Origin: Topomyia yanbarensis
Taxonomy: Eukaryota; Arthropoda; Insecta; Diptera; Culicidae
Assembly: GCF_030247195.1 (NCBI RefSeq)
Contig: NC_080671.1
Coordinates: 105,263,845-105,327,844 of the forward strand
DNA length: 64,000 bases
Direction: 5' to 3'
Shown here: in pieces, positions 10,557-22,506 of the stretch
Position numbering within the stretch: the first letter of the stretch is position 1
Layout of the letters: each line of letters starts with the position of its first letter
Notes under the pieces: generated by a model
Database searches by the model: none
What the model saw: only the letters and a program-made list of their open reading frames with translations
Told to the model about the DNA's origin: nothing
Made by a program: the position numbers and the translations under genes

Positions 10557-13500
10557 GGCTGGTGGAGAAATTCGGATTAAACAGTTTTTAACTTCAATAG
10601 AGTCATCCCAATTGCCCTTGGCATGGGCCAAATGGAAACGCGATTTGGAATGTTACTTTGAGTCTGAGAAAATTGAATCTCAGCACGACAAACGGTCGAA
10701 ATTGTTGTACCTAGGAGGTTCTGATCAACGGGATATATATGATAATTTACCAGAGGTTGAAAATGTAGCGCACGTTCTGAGGGACCTACCGTATTTCGAT
10801 GTCGCAATTACCAAACTTGACGCTCATTTTGAGCCGTACCGTAGACGCACTTACGAACGTCATTTGTTCCGCCAAATTACTCAGAAACCATCTGAGCGTT
10901 TTTCTGATTTTGTACTGCGGTTGAGGACCCAAGTTAAAAGATGCGAATATGATAAGCCTGATGAGATGATCTTAGAACAAATAGTTGAGAAGTGTTCTTC
11001 TAGCAAGCTGAGACAAAAGATGATATGAGCGAGATATGCCATTGAGTGAAGTAGAAGGTTTGGGTGTAAGTCTTGAAGAGAGCGAACGGAAGCTAAAGGA
11101 ATTTGGAAATTTGTATGATGCTCCAATCAGTAATGTATCGAATTGGAAGGCAGATGGCAATAAAGGGAAACCAAAACTTCAATCAGGTATTTCTAAAGAT
11201 GTACGACCATTTCACCATCCAGTTGGTCGTTTCTCGATACCGGTCCACAGAATGAATAAGCGGTCCGACCCGGTATGTTTTGCTTGTGGTAAACGAGGTC
11301 ACGTCAAAGGAGCTGACATATGTCCGGCACGAGCTGCTACGTGTTTGAAGTGTAGAGGACCAGGGCATTTCGCTAGACAATGTCTAAAACGTGCGAACAA
11401 TGAAGTTAGAGCAGAAGCAGCACCAAAACGTATTCGAGCTATTCATGAGGATGTTGAACAGGAAAATGATGAAAAATACATTTTCTATGCGATGGGAAAG
11501 AACACATTTTTGTTCAAAGTCGGTGGCATAAATATACCGATGATCATTGATTCGGGAGCAGCGGCCAACATCATTAGTCAGAAAACGTGGAATCATATGA
11601 AACAAATGAAAGTTTCTGTTTGGGATATGTCTACTGAGGCGGACAGAAACTTCACGTGCTATGCATCAAACGTACCCATGGAGATAACGGGGACGTTTAC
11701 GGCAACAGTAGAAGGCGGAGGAAAAAAAATTGATGCCAAGTTCTATGTCGCCAAGGATGGCCAACAGTGCCTTTTGGGAGAACAGACGGCTAAATCGCTG
11801 CAGGTTTTGAAGGATTCGACGTTGGAAATGTTTCCCAAACATCTCATGAGTTTCCGAAAATTAAAGGAGTCACTGTAGAAATTCCAATTAATGAATCTAT
11901 CCAGCCTGTTCAACAAGCATTCCGACGTGCTCCATACGCTCTAGAAGACAAAGTAAACGAGAAACTTGAAACATTGCTTGTACAAGGAATCATAGAACGG
12001 GTTTCACCAATGGTTCCGGTTTTAAAGGAGTCAGGCGATATTCGACTGTGCATTGACATGCGTCGAGCAAATCAGGCTGTAATACGGGAGATACATCCAC
12101 TTCCTTTAGTAGACGAATTACTCGGATCGGTAAATGGTGCTACGACTTTTTCTAAAGTGGACATCAAAGATGCGTATCACCAATTGGAAATTTCGGAAGG
12201 ATCTCGTCCCATTACCACATTCATTACAAAAAGCGGCTTGTTCAGGTAATTCAGAGGAATGATTTTTAACATTTGCATTTAATTAAATATTAAGCATTTA
12301 GATGGAAAACTGAATTCAAATAAAATACAGAGAATAAAAAAATATATATATTTCAAATATTTTTATTTTCATGACAAGATTGTACTCAGATATAAAAGGC
12401 TAATGTTTGGTGTGAGCTGTGCCCCAAAGATTTTCCAGAAAACGATGGAGACGATTCTGGCGGGTCTAGAAGGGATCATAGTGTATCTGGATGACGTAGT
12501 TGTGTTTGGATCTTCAAAACAGGAACACGATAATCGATTACAAACCCTCCTCAAGCGTTTGGAGGAATACGGAGTTTTATTGAATCATCAGAAATGCATA
12601 TATGGAGTAAGCGAGTTGGAATTTTTGGGTCACGTCTTGAGTAAAAAAGGAGTAAGTCCCACATAAAGTCGCATGAAAGCTATACAAAGTTTTAGGGAAC
12701 CGAGGACAGTCGCTGAATTAAGAAGTTTTCTTGGCCTTATTACCTACGTCGGTCGCTTCATTCCACATCTCGCTTCGAAAACGGCACCTCTACGATCTCT
12801 TCTTCGAACTGGTTCGGTGTTTAAATGGCAAAATCAACAACATAGGGCTTTTGAATCAATCAAGGAGGCAGTTAGCGATATTAGCTATTTAGGATTTTTT
12901 GATAAGAAAGATAAAACTAAGCTGATTGTTGATGCAAGTCCTGAAGGGTTAGGAGCTGTTCTGCTACAAGTAAATCAGGACGGACAACACAGAATTATAG
13001 CTTTTGCAAGTAAAGCACTTACTGAATTAGAACAGAAATATTTTCAAACCGAACGTGAGGCTTTAGCCATAGTGTGGGGTGTAGAGAGGTTCAGCTTATA
13101 CTTGCTGGGAACCAAATTTCAACTTATAACTGACTGTAAGGCCCTGAAATTCTTATTCAATGCTCGATCTAGACCGTGCCCAAGGATTGAACGTTGGGTA
13201 TTGCGAATTCAATCATTCAATTATGAAATTATTTACGAACCTGGAGCAACGAATCTGGCAGATGCGCTATCCCGGCTATCTGTCGCAACAGCTAAACCAT
13301 TCGACAAATCAGCGGAATCCTACATTCATCAACTAGTTGATTTTGCAGTTCCTGAAGCTGTGACTCTGGACAAAGTTACCGCAGAAACAAAGGAGGACGC
13401 GACGTTGCAAGATGTAATAAGAGCCTTACCGACTGGCTGCTGGACAGAGACGACTAAAGGTTTCAATTGTTTCAAAACAGAATTACACGCAGCCAAAGGG

Positions 13501-14698
13501 GTGTTAATGAGAGACGATCGCCTAGTTATTCCCGAGAAACTACGTCAACAAGTGCTAACCTGTGCTCATGAAGGCCATCCGGGAATGAGTGTTATGAAAC
13601 GTCGTCTTAGACAAAAAGTTTGGTGGCCAAAGATGGACGAACAGGTGGAAAAGTTCGTAAAGAGCTGCGGTTCATGTACGCTAGTTTCCGCTATCAGTCC
13701 TCCTGAACCAATGCTCAGGACCAAGATGCCAGACAAGCCCTGGTCAGATGCAGCGATTGATTTCTTGGGACCATTACCATCAGGACATTATCTTCTTGTT
13801 TTAGTAGATTATTTTAGTCGATTCACTGAAGTAATCATAATGAAACAAACAACTACAGACCTTACTGTGCAAGCTCTGTTCGAGACATTTAGTCGTTTTG
13901 GGGTGCCCGAAACCTTACGATCTGATAATGGACCACAGTTCATAAGTGAACCATTAAAAGCATTTTGCCAGGAGTTCGGTATAGAGCATCAGAAGACAAT
14001 ACCATATTGGCCACAGGCCAATGGTTAAGTGGAACGCATGAATAACACCATTCTAAAACGTCTCCGTATAAGCCAGAGGGAGAATCGTTCAAAGTGGAAA
14101 TGGGATTTACGAAGCTTCTTGCTGATGTACAACTCGACGCCACATTCGACATCAGGTATTGCGCCATCGGCTCTTATGTTTGGCAGAGTATTGCGAGATA
14201 AATTGCCAAGTGTCCACAGTCGATTAGGACGTTTAACGGAAGCTATCCAAGATCAAGATTGGAACAGCTGGAGTGACAGACATCCGAAGGCAGGCAAGAT
14301 CAAGCGATCTTGTAGAAGGTGATATTGTGGTGGCTAAACGCATTGTTAAGGAGAACAAGCTATCCAGCAATTACGCGCCTGAGAAGTTTGAAATCGTGAA
14401 AAGGAATGGTTCAGATATGGAAATTCGCTCAAAAGTCACGGGGAAAATATATCGTAGAAACGTTTGTCACCTTAAACGTATACATCTAGATACGAAACTA
14501 CCTACAGAGGAATCATCAACGGATACTTCACAAATCAATAAATCAGATGTAGTACAGTATAACCCTATTACGGACAACCAAACCTCAAGACCATCTTTAG
14601 GCAGGAACATCGGTGATAATGTTGAAATTCGAAAAAGTCGACGAGAAGTGAAACGACCAGAGCATCTAAAGAATTATGTTTCAAGTATTTTAAAATAG
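10557..14698 (+). pseudogene. Gag-Pol of the Mag-like element (damaged)
   Basis: Gag runs from the split ATG (9,524-9,525 plus 10,557) to about 11,028. A frame change follows, then 11,036-11,878 holds CCHC knuckles (CFACGKRGHVKGADIC and CLKCRGPGHFARQC) and the protease motif IDSGAA. The frame changes back near 11,870 into RT with LCIDMRRAN, an intron-like insertion at 12,246-12,389, and the catalytic YLDD. After a stop near 12,664 come RNase H (DASPEGLGAVLL), the integrase HHCC region (HEGHPGM, SCGSC) and the core DFLGPLP...SDNGPQF. A TAA at about 14,026 interrupts just before VERMN, and one more frameshift near 14,270 precedes the C-terminal tail ending at 14,698. Some frame changes could be programmed, but the stops make this copy non-functional as read. 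Confidence 0.9.
12246..12389 (+). other. Intron-like 144-bp insertion in reverse transcriptase
   Basis: RT coding sequence stops at ...GGCTTGTTCAG and resumes at ATATAAAAGGCTAATG. The insert starts GTAATT, ends TTGTACTCAG, is very AT-rich and contains stops. Removing it at the GT-AG borders restores the conserved LF-RYKRLMFG join with no base lost or gained. TCAG occurs at both junctions and could be a 4-bp target duplication. Confidence 0.8.
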
Positions 14699-14707
14699 AT
14701 ACTAAGT

Positions 14708-14717
14708 AAGGGGGGAG
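14708..14717 (+). promoter_or_regulatory. Polypurine tract
   Basis: AAGGGGGGAG lies immediately before the 3' LTR, the expected plus-strand priming site. Confidence 0.8.
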
Positions 14718-14866
14718 TGTGGTATCGTACCAAATAAGCTAGCCATGACTTTAGTGCCAGAGTAGTGTAATACTTGTTACGAGATAGACGTAAAATATAT
14801 TGTGCTTACACAGAAGCTAATAGATCAAGTGCTAGTAATCTTCAGTTCCGAAATCCTGTTACTACA
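14718..14866 (+). repeat. 3' LTR, 149 bp
   Basis: Copy of the 5' LTR, followed by ATCAC, which matches the five bases before the 5' LTR. Confidence 0.95.
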
Positions 14867-15444
14867 ATCACCACCAAACTATAGGAAGAATCAACGGTGA
14901 AATTGGTATTGCACACCAAAACTTACCACAATCTGACTTTCATTAAGACTTTAGGTCAGAGATCTTGTTCCACTATACTTACACACGATTCCACAGTTTC
15001 CCACATTCGTTGACTAAATGAAGTTCACTAGACAAACAAAATACAAGCGAGAACATTTCAGCCGCCAGAAAATTTGACTAAGTATTGAAATTACCTTTAA
15101 ATCGCATTTGTTCCTAGGGCACAGGTGATTTGAGTCAAACTCTTTTAATCGCCTGACCATGTTTGTCCGCATGTTTTTGACCGGCTGTGTGCAAAATAAT
15201 GAGCAACTTTCGTATATTATCACCATATGAGCAACCCTGCCTCGCAACCCACTTTTATGCGCTGGTGTGTGTGCGAAGGTTTGGTGGCGCTTGACGTTTT
15301 GCAAGAGCTATCTAGCGCTTGGAAAATTACAAATTTTTCGAATTATATCCAGTATTTAGTTTGTATATTGCTCTAGTTTTGAATGTTCAAAACGTAATTT
15401 CTAGATTGAAGTTTGTTTGTCCTGGAAGGGGCATTTAGTTTGAA
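14867..15444. other. 5' flank of the SAM-domain gene
   Basis: Intergenic DNA carrying the presumed promoter and 5' UTR of the gene that starts at 15,445. No repeat or clear core promoter was recognised. Confidence 0.45.
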
Positions 15445-17087
15445 ATGCCAACAGCCAGTGCCGGTAAGTGCAGTTAATAAAATTCCTTTGCTATAAAAAG
15501 CTACGCCGAGGCGTTATTAAACAAATTTTAATTATTTTTTTCCATTTTTGGTGTTATTCGCCACTAGCATCATGGGTGAAGTTTTTCACTAATGCAGGGA
15601 TTCCGTCCCAGGCCGCAGCCGGATATGCGCATGTTTTTGTCGAAAATCGTATTCAAATGGACATGTTGACGGATCTCAATAAGGAGTACCTGCGGGAAAT
15701 GGGTATCACTACAATGGGCGATATCATAGCGATCCTTCGTCACTCAAAGTTTGTCAACGAGCAGAGTGCCCGAGATAAGGTACTGTCCTCACCGGGGGAA
15801 GGAGACCACGGGGGCAATAATGCTAACACATCTGTACCGGTTGCAGCAGTACCGGCCACACAGAGTTCTGCACCGAAATCGGTTGTTTCCCGTTAGTTAC
15901 TTGTCCGTTTGCCTATAGTACCGCCCATAATGGTTGTTTATTTTTAGGTCCAAGTTCCGCAGTATCGCTACCGAGCAAATCGCGGCGAGTGTTCCCAGAG
16001 CACAGAATTACACTGCCTGGGGAAGGGAGAGATACCAGTAGCGGACGAACGGTGAATGAAGTACCACAGAAGAAAGCGCCCCTCGTATCGGCCGTCGGCA
16101 ATTTTGGTAAGAAATCGGGCGGTTTTCAAAAGTTTTCCCTCGATTCTTATAACGATGATGATGTTTGTTTCGATGATGATGACATCTGCGAACCAACATC
16201 GAAAATTGCCTCCAAAGTAACCCTTAAGAGTATGGAATCATGGGGAAAAGGTTCGTCAAGCTCGATATTTTCCCGGCTTGGTGGAAAAAGTAAACGGAGC
16301 ATTCTGGACGGACCTGCTGGAATTCTTAAGAATTCACCGGTCAAGCCGGTATTTTGAACATTTGTTAATTTCGATAACCTTGCTTGAATTTCGCTACTTT
16401 TAGATAAACATGGAACGAAAAATCACTACCAGCACGAATAATGTAATACTAGTGAAAAAGATTCCCGCCAAAGCTATTAACGTTTCCGATGATGAAGAGC
16501 TTAGGGAATCTCAACATAGCCGCCGAAATGATTACGAACGCATGGAAACAAACGAAGCGCAAAAGTCGGTATCTTTTTCTGAAGAGGATGAAATTCTAGA
16601 AATTGATCCCCGTCCACCAAATAGACCCTTTATTAAAGCCGGACCTCGATTGAGATTCCACGAGCGGGAAGTACCTGTTCGTGCCCGTCTCGGTAATTCG
16701 CCAAATCGAAAACAGCAGCTATCGCCACTGCGCGGCCCGAAGAAAACAGTCCCAATGAAACCTCCAAGATCGCCAGTCGGCAACGTGACCACACTATCCC
16801 CGTCGTCCCTTGTGCGATCAAAAATGAAGTCCGATGCGATGCTGCTGCAAAGGGAAACACCGATCAAGCATAGATTGAACTTGGGCAAACATATTGCTCC
16901 GCAACAAGGTAGGGATATGCCAGTACAGACCCAGCGTAGCGGCGGTCGATTTGATTTGGACTCGAGAATGGCAAAGTTGAAACTGAAGAGACCGGGTTTA
17001 CCGGTGAACAGGTATCCGACAAAAACGTCGACCGGGAGTTCCACCACAGCAAGTGTTTTCGATCGATTGGGTTACAATAGGAAGTGA
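15445..17087 (+). CDS. SAM-domain protein, C19orf47 homologue
   Basis: Four exons join cleanly: 15,445-15,463, 15,568-15,891, 15,948-16,348 and 16,404-17,087, total 1,428 nt (475 aa). All introns are GT-AG and phases agree. Residues about 7-70 form a SAM domain with [33 protein letters not shown] and GDIIAILRH, as in the C19orf47 family. The rest is low-complexity and basic, with an acidic DDDD patch and a C-terminal [10 protein letters not shown] matching the family's repeated VFDRLG motif. Function is poorly known; SAM domains mediate protein or RNA binding. The first exon codes only six residues plus one base, but its ATG, donor and phase fit. The gene appears intact between two transposon-rich regions. 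Confidence 0.88.
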
Positions 17088-17267
17088 GACAACAGTTTTG
17101 TGAACTTCGATCTTACATTTGATGGGCTAAACTTACCGGTAAACAATTGATTTTTGAACGTGAAATTGAGGTTTAAATATGATGCGAAAGTTCTGATCAA
17201 AGGCTCTTTCGCAATGCGTTGAAGATAAACAGCAAAAAAATATACATAATTATACTCTTATAAATCG

Positions 17268-17273
17268 AATAAA
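17268..17273 (+). terminator. Polyadenylation signal of the SAM-domain gene
   Basis: AATAAA about 180 bases past the stop codon, in AT-rich DNA, consistent with a short 3' UTR. Confidence 0.6.
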
Positions 17274-17479
17274 TTGCAGCTTTCTACTTTACGAAATTAA
17301 AAGAAAGTTCCTTTTAAAGGGAAACTACAGTCGAGAAGACTGGGATAGCTTGCAGCGATTACAAGTCAGAACAGGGAACGATGTAGTGAGCTAAAGGCAG
17401 CCGAGAAAAGTTATATCGGTGTAAGAAACATGGGTACCTACGTCTTTACTCACTGAGGCAAAGGAGGCTTTGCCAGGAA

Positions 17480-17770
17480 CGACGATAGTGTTATAAAACG
17501 ATCAACATGAGCATGGAAAGCACACCGGCACTGGTCATGATTAACAACCGGGATGGAAATCTGTTAACATACAGTGGTTGCCAGGTGGAAGGAGCACTTT
17601 AATTTGCCCTTGGATGGACAAACGAGTAGAGAAGGCATAAGTAGTGTAAGGATTTCGGGATGATGAACATCCTGGGGATCCACCCACACTAGACGAATTG
17701 CAAAAAGGCTATTCGAGATCTGAAAACAGTAAGGCCGATGGAAAGGAGGAAATCCCAGTCGAGCTTACTT
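17480..17770 (+). mobile_element. RTE-like LINE fragment
   Basis: Degenerate frames read DGNLLT near 17,560 and KKAIRDLKT near 17,700, matching the segment upstream of RT in RTE/BovB-type LINEs. Stops and frameshifts are frequent. Only a short piece is visible. Confidence 0.5.
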
Positions 17771-18417
17771 AACCTAACCTGTTCTACTTCCAATTAACGT
17801 GGTGAAGCGGAAACTTAATAGGGAAGAGTTTTCTTTAGTTCTCGATTTTGGAAATAATCTTTTACACAAGGCGAAGGTGTCTTTCAAAATGGCGAAACCG
17901 CCGGACGGCAGCAAGCTTGATCAACTCTACGAATACAACGGGTTGGACCCCGCACCCTATCGAGTAATTGTGCAGCTGCAGACAAGGATGGAACCGCACA
18001 CATAAACAAGCTATCTTTTGGAAAACTGATGACGACATTAGAGACTTACCGCGAAAGTATAACGAACATCAGAGCACTCCGGAAATTCAAACTCGTTTAC
18101 CTGGGTGCATTACAGGTTGCATACCATCAACAACACAATAAATTGCTAACGGAAATAACTACAAAGCGTACATCCCACGAAGCTTCGTCTCGGTTTCCGG
18201 TGTAGTTACCGGGGTCTCGGTGGACATGGATTCGGAAAAGCATCACAAGCCCATACCCGATCAGCATTAATAGATTGCATCATTTCGAGGACGTCAGAAA
18301 AATACAAACAAACAGGATTGGAATCATCTTCCGCGCAAGTCAGCTACCTAGAGACGTCCGAATGTTTTGCTGCATCAGCACAGTTCGCCCTTTCATCAAC
18401 AGACCGGTTCTGTGTCT

Positions 18418-18577
18418 CAACTGCCCAGTTAAACTCATTCCGGAACCAGTTCGGATTTCTGAATGGAGTCATTATGGATTCCAAATCAAATGCAACAACC
18501 GATTCCGACTCAGAATCGCTTGTTGCATTTGATTTGGAATCCATACTGACTCTATTCAGGATTCCGAATCAAATTCT
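18418..18577. mobile_element. Foldback MITE copy 2, inside LINE ORF1
   Basis: GAATGGAGTCATTATGGATT pairs with AATCCATACTGACTCTATTC around a centre near 18,508. The sequence matches the copy at 5,636-5,785, including the outer CAGTTAAAC and CGGATTTC blocks. It interrupts the first zinc knuckle of the LINE Gag. Confidence 0.85.
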
Positions 18578-18683
18578 GAGCACCGAGCAGTTTGAGCATC
18601 GTTTCTTGGATCTGCAGGTTCGGTTCGATATATCGAACCGAACCTGCAGATCCAAGAAGCGATGCTCAAACTGCTCGGCGCTG
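18578..18683. repeat. Near-perfect 106-bp palindrome in LINE ORF1
   Basis: Two ~53-bp arms are reverse complements with one or two mismatches, centred on CGATATATCG at 18,630/18,631. The right arm is normal Gag coding sequence; the left arm is its inverted copy, directly beside the MITE. Confidence 0.9.
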
Positions 18684-18740
18684 CACGAAGACGAAACCAA
18701 GGATTGCTCAAACCCAACAAAGTACTTCTATTGCAAGACT

Positions 18741-18893
18741 TTTTTTTATTTTAATTATAGAGGTTTTAACCTTAAGATCATTCGCCTCTTCGGGTTAGAA
18801 AAATCTCTTAGGAAAAATGCGGGGTCGGGACTCGAACCCAGGTGCGCTGCGTACAAGGCAATCGATTTACCAATACGCTACGCCCACTCCCCA
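18741..18893 (-). mobile_element. tRNA-derived SINE with 12-bp target duplication
   Basis: On the minus strand the element starts GGGGAGTGGGCGTAGCG, with a box A-like segment and a good box B, GGTTCGAGTCC, then a tRNA-unrelated tail ending in an A-rich run (T-rich on plus). TATTGCAAGACT flanks it on both sides (18,729-18,740 and 18,894-18,905). Pol III transcription is expected from boxes A and B. It splits LINE Gag coding sequence. Confidence 0.9.
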
Positions 18894-19258
18894 TATTGCA
18901 AGACTGATTACACAACCGACATGGACTGTCCGGAGAGAATACGGCAACGAAACACCAAAATAATCTCGTATATGGAAGCCAAAGAACAGCATCCCGTCTT
19001 TACCCAAAACTGGTACGATACGAACGAAGATGAGTTCCCAACACAACGAAGATGAGTTCCCAACACAGCTGCAATCATACCCAACCATGGCGGCTTGTGA
19101 ATACACAATTAAACTTGGGGTCAAGCCCAAACCCAAGAAAGCGAAACGTCCACTAGAAGACGGCACCACCGCGGAAACTATCGGAGTGTATGCATACTCA
19201 AGAAAAAAAATTTAGGTGAACAAAACAGAATCGCGCTTTTCAACAAATTCCGCGTCAT

Positions 19259-19416
19259 GGACTACGAGAGATGGGTCCAAAAATAGCAGAACAACGATCA
19301 CAAGAAATAAACCAACAGCTAGGTTCTGAAACAACTACGAATAGCAACTGAACGGATAACGTACCGAAACCTTTGGGTGCTATACATCAGAGCGAAAGTT
19401 TCGACTCGAAGCACAA
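19259..19416. repeat. Left copy of a 158-bp direct repeat
   Basis: Identical by eye to 24,407-24,564. It belongs to the host I-like LINE and borders the 3' end of the nested minus-strand LINE. Confidence 0.95.
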
Positions 19417-19631
19417 TCAGGAATCAGAATATATTGGCTCAAATGGCACGTTCCCCGTACATAGTCGGGGATTTGTGCCTTGCCGTGTGTTTTCATCATT
19501 TCCTGAGCGGAAGGAAAGGACAAGGAGGTGTGGGGAAGTAGACTTGGAAGGGTGGGAAAAACAGCACAAAACAAAAAATAAACAACAGGTAAATTAAACT
19601 CACAAGTAGTTCAACTTGCCTGCGAATAAGC

Positions 19632-22346
19632 CTAAAGCTCTTTACCACATTGGATAAGAAACTTTAGTATGTCTCTGAGTTTCAGTCGACCAAACATGGT
19701 TTCGTCTATATAAGGACGGCTGAAGACTCGTAATCGCAATTGCGCTAGCGCTGGGCAGTTGCATATCAGATGATATGAAGTTCCGTAGTCGGATTCACAA
19801 AGATCACATGAAAAAGACTCAGCGCGCTGAATAGTTGCCATGTGATAATTGAGTTTGCAGTGGCCGGTTAAAGCCCTGGTCAGCATGCCGCAGTGGAGCT
19901 TCGAAAAATGTAAGAGATTTTTCGAAACCACTGGGCATGGTTGTTCTAGAAACGCCTTTGTTTGGCGACACGTTTGTAGATTTCTCCAATAATTGCGGTG
20001 CTCGGACGAAGCCCAGGACCGTATTTTTTCCCTTATCCAACTTGTCGAAATTGGCAGCGCGGGTTCAGGACCAATGAAGTCAATCGCTGAACCTGCCCTG
20101 GCCAATTCGTCAGCCCATTCATTTCCAGTAATACCGCAATGTCCGGGCACCCAGACAAGGTAAATAGTGTTGACAATGCTTAGTTCTTCGATTTGGGTTC
20201 GGCACGCGATCACTAGCTTGGACCGGGATTTGTCTGAGCTAAGGGCCTTGATTGCAGCCTGACTATCGGAGCAGAAGTTTATAACTCTGCCGGACAAACT
20301 CAGTTGAAGGGCCGATTGCACCCCGCACATAATCGCAAAGATTTCTGCTTGGAATACAGTACAGTATCTACCTAGTGAGTGAGATTGTTCCACTCTCATT
20401 TCACGACAGTAGACACCAGCACCAGCACGTCCCTCCATCAGAGAACCGTCAGTGTAACAAACCACTTGCGTTTGTTGTTGTCTTTCCATAAAGCCAGACA
20501 ACCACTCCTCTCGAGAGGGAATCTTAACATGGAATGTCCTGTAAGGAAAACTACAAGTGAGTGTAATATCGTTGGGAGCAAGAATATCTTCACCCCATGT
20601 AACCATTTGTGACCACAATCGTGTATGACTGGTAGCAAGATCAACATGATTACTGTTCCAAAGCCCAGTAACCTGCAGTCTGTATGCACATGATAGTGCT
20701 TCTTGTTTTAAGTGTATGTGTAATGGTTTGATATTTAGAAGTGCCTCAAGAGCAGCAGTCGGAGTCGTGGTGAAAGCACCAGTCAACGCCATGAGCGCCA
20801 TTCTTTGCAGATGGTTTAGCTTTGACTGGACTGTCACCACCTCTCCCCTCTGCCACCACACAAGGCATCCGTATGACAGTATTGGACGTACAATTGTCGT
20901 GTAAATCCAATAGATGTATTTAGGTTTGAGACCCCAGGTCTTTCCAAAAGTTCGTCTGCACTGCCCGAAGGCCATGCACGCTTTCTTGACTCTGAACTCA
21001 ATGTGAGCAGACCAATTCAGTTTGGAATCCAATATGACTCCAACGTATTTGACTTGATCTGCACACAGCAGCTCAGAATCAAAGAACTGCAAGGGACGAA
21101 CCCCGGTTGTTATTCGCTTCTTCGTGAAAAGAACCATTGAAGTTTTGCTTGGGTTAACTGATAGTTTAACTTGTCGACACCACTGTTCGACAGCTCTTAA
21201 TGCCTGTTGCATCAAGTCAAAGATTGTTCCGATGCAAAATCCAGTAATTAGTATTTGGTAATCGTCAGCAAACCCGTAGGTTGGAAATCCAAGCTCATTG
21301 AGTTTCTTCAACAAGCCGTCAGCTACTAAGTTCCATAACAAAGGTGACAGAACGCCGCCCTGAGGACAACCGCAAATACTCAACTTCCGTATCTCAGCCT
21401 GTCGCAGTGACGAGCAAAGTATGCGGTTACTAAGCATTGCGTTTATCCAACCTGAGATACATGCAGGTATCCCATGACCGCGCGTCGCTTCCAGAATAGA
21501 CTGGAAGGACACATTGTCAAAAGCACCCTCAATATCTAGGAATACACCCAAGCTAGATTGCTTGAGCGAGAAGGCTTTCTCAATGTTGTAAACAACATCG
21601 TGAAGCAGAGTGATCGTGGATTTCCCACACTGATATGCATGTTGCATTTTGTGCAGAGGATATTCAACTAAACTAACGTTCCTGATGTGATGATCGATTA
21701 TCCGTTCCAAAGCTTTCAGAAGAAAAGAACTTAAGCTGATAGGCCTAAAACTCTTGGCTTCTTCATAGCTTGAGCGCCCCCCTTTGGGAATAAATCTAAC
21801 AGTTATTTCTCGCCATGCTTTCGGGATATACCCGGTAGCAAGACTGGAAAGCAAAATCTTTTTCAAGACATGTTTAAGAATATCAAATCCCTTTTGCAGT
21901 AGCACGGGAAGTATCCCATCTTTTCCGGGTGATTTGTATGGAGCAAAGCTGTCAACTGCCCACTTGACCGATTCAGTGGAAACCAATGTGCGTGCTAGCG
22001 CCCACGAGTCCGAATCACCAGAATGAGATCTGTGAACATTGATCAACTCCGGATCGATACAACCTGGAAAGTGTGTGTCGAAGAGACAATTAAGAACATC
22101 TTTTTCGTCTGTCACATAAACACCATCTCTGGTTTTCAAGGAGTTCATCTGAAAATCATTCGATTTGGAGAGAATTTTATTTAATCTGCTAGCCTCGTTC
22201 AGACTAGAGACATTAGTGCATAGGCTTTGCCAGCCAGCCCGTTCTGCAGATCTAAGACATTTCTTATATGCACTACGAGCTGACCTGAAAGCCCTGGAGT
22301 CATCACGCTGACGCCGGTTCCAAGCTCTTCTCATAACTTTCTTCAT
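19632..22346 (-). pseudogene. LINE ORF2 C-terminal part: RT and RNase H
   Basis: A 904-codon open stretch. RT motifs in order: YKSPGKDGILPVLL, FRPISLSSFLLKALERI, GVFLDIEGAFDNVS, GCPQGGVLSPLLWNLV and YGFADDYQIL with the catalytic DD. RNase H follows: CYTDGSLMEGRAGAGV, AEIFAIMCG, FCSDSQAAIKAL and WVPGHCGITGNEWADELA carry the acidic and His residues. The C-terminus has CDLCESDYGTSYHLICNC, a CCHC-like motif. The open frame starts inside ORF2: in-frame sequence continues upstream to 22,506 but meets one TGA just before this stretch and a frameshift near 22,507. The enzymatic core itself looks intact. Confidence 0.92.
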
Positions 22347-22506
22347 TCTATCAAGCTCAGCCCTTCACCAAGGGGTTCCCCTAGTCGATTTAACAGTACG
22401 AAGTGGACAAGCTTCTTCGTAGGATGCTAATATGAATGAGTTTGTCGTATCCACGACGTCATCTAAGTCGTCTAGTTGACTAATTTTCGGAAAATATCCA
22501 TGAAAT

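Larger units (their letters stand above)
9358..14866 (+). mobile_element. Full-length Ty3/Mag-like LTR retrotransposon
   Basis: Two 149-bp direct LTRs (9,358-9,506 and 14,718-14,866), TG...CA ends, a 5-bp target duplication ATCAC on both sides, a primer-binding-like TTGGCGACGAGG region at 9,507, and a purine tract before the 3' LTR. Inside are Gag, two CCHC knuckles, an aspartic protease motif, RT, RNase H and integrase in Ty3/gypsy order. The knuckle pattern and GHFARQC resemble the Mag clade. The LTRs differ at about one base, so insertion was recent, yet the coding part carries stops and frameshifts. Two intron-like segments (9,526-10,556 and 12,246-12,389) are unusual for a retroelement. 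Confidence 0.95.

Noticed and set aside
15014..15304. 96-codon minus-strand frame upstream of the SAM-domain gene
   Set aside because: No domain, no splice-site support, located in the gene's 5' flank.
16532..17047. 171-codon minus-strand frame
   Set aside because: Shadow of the last exon of the SAM-domain gene.
18820..18893. tRNA gene on the minus strand
   Set aside because: Box A/B are present, but the sequence continues into a non-tRNA tail with an A-rich end and has a 12-bp target duplication; it is a SINE.
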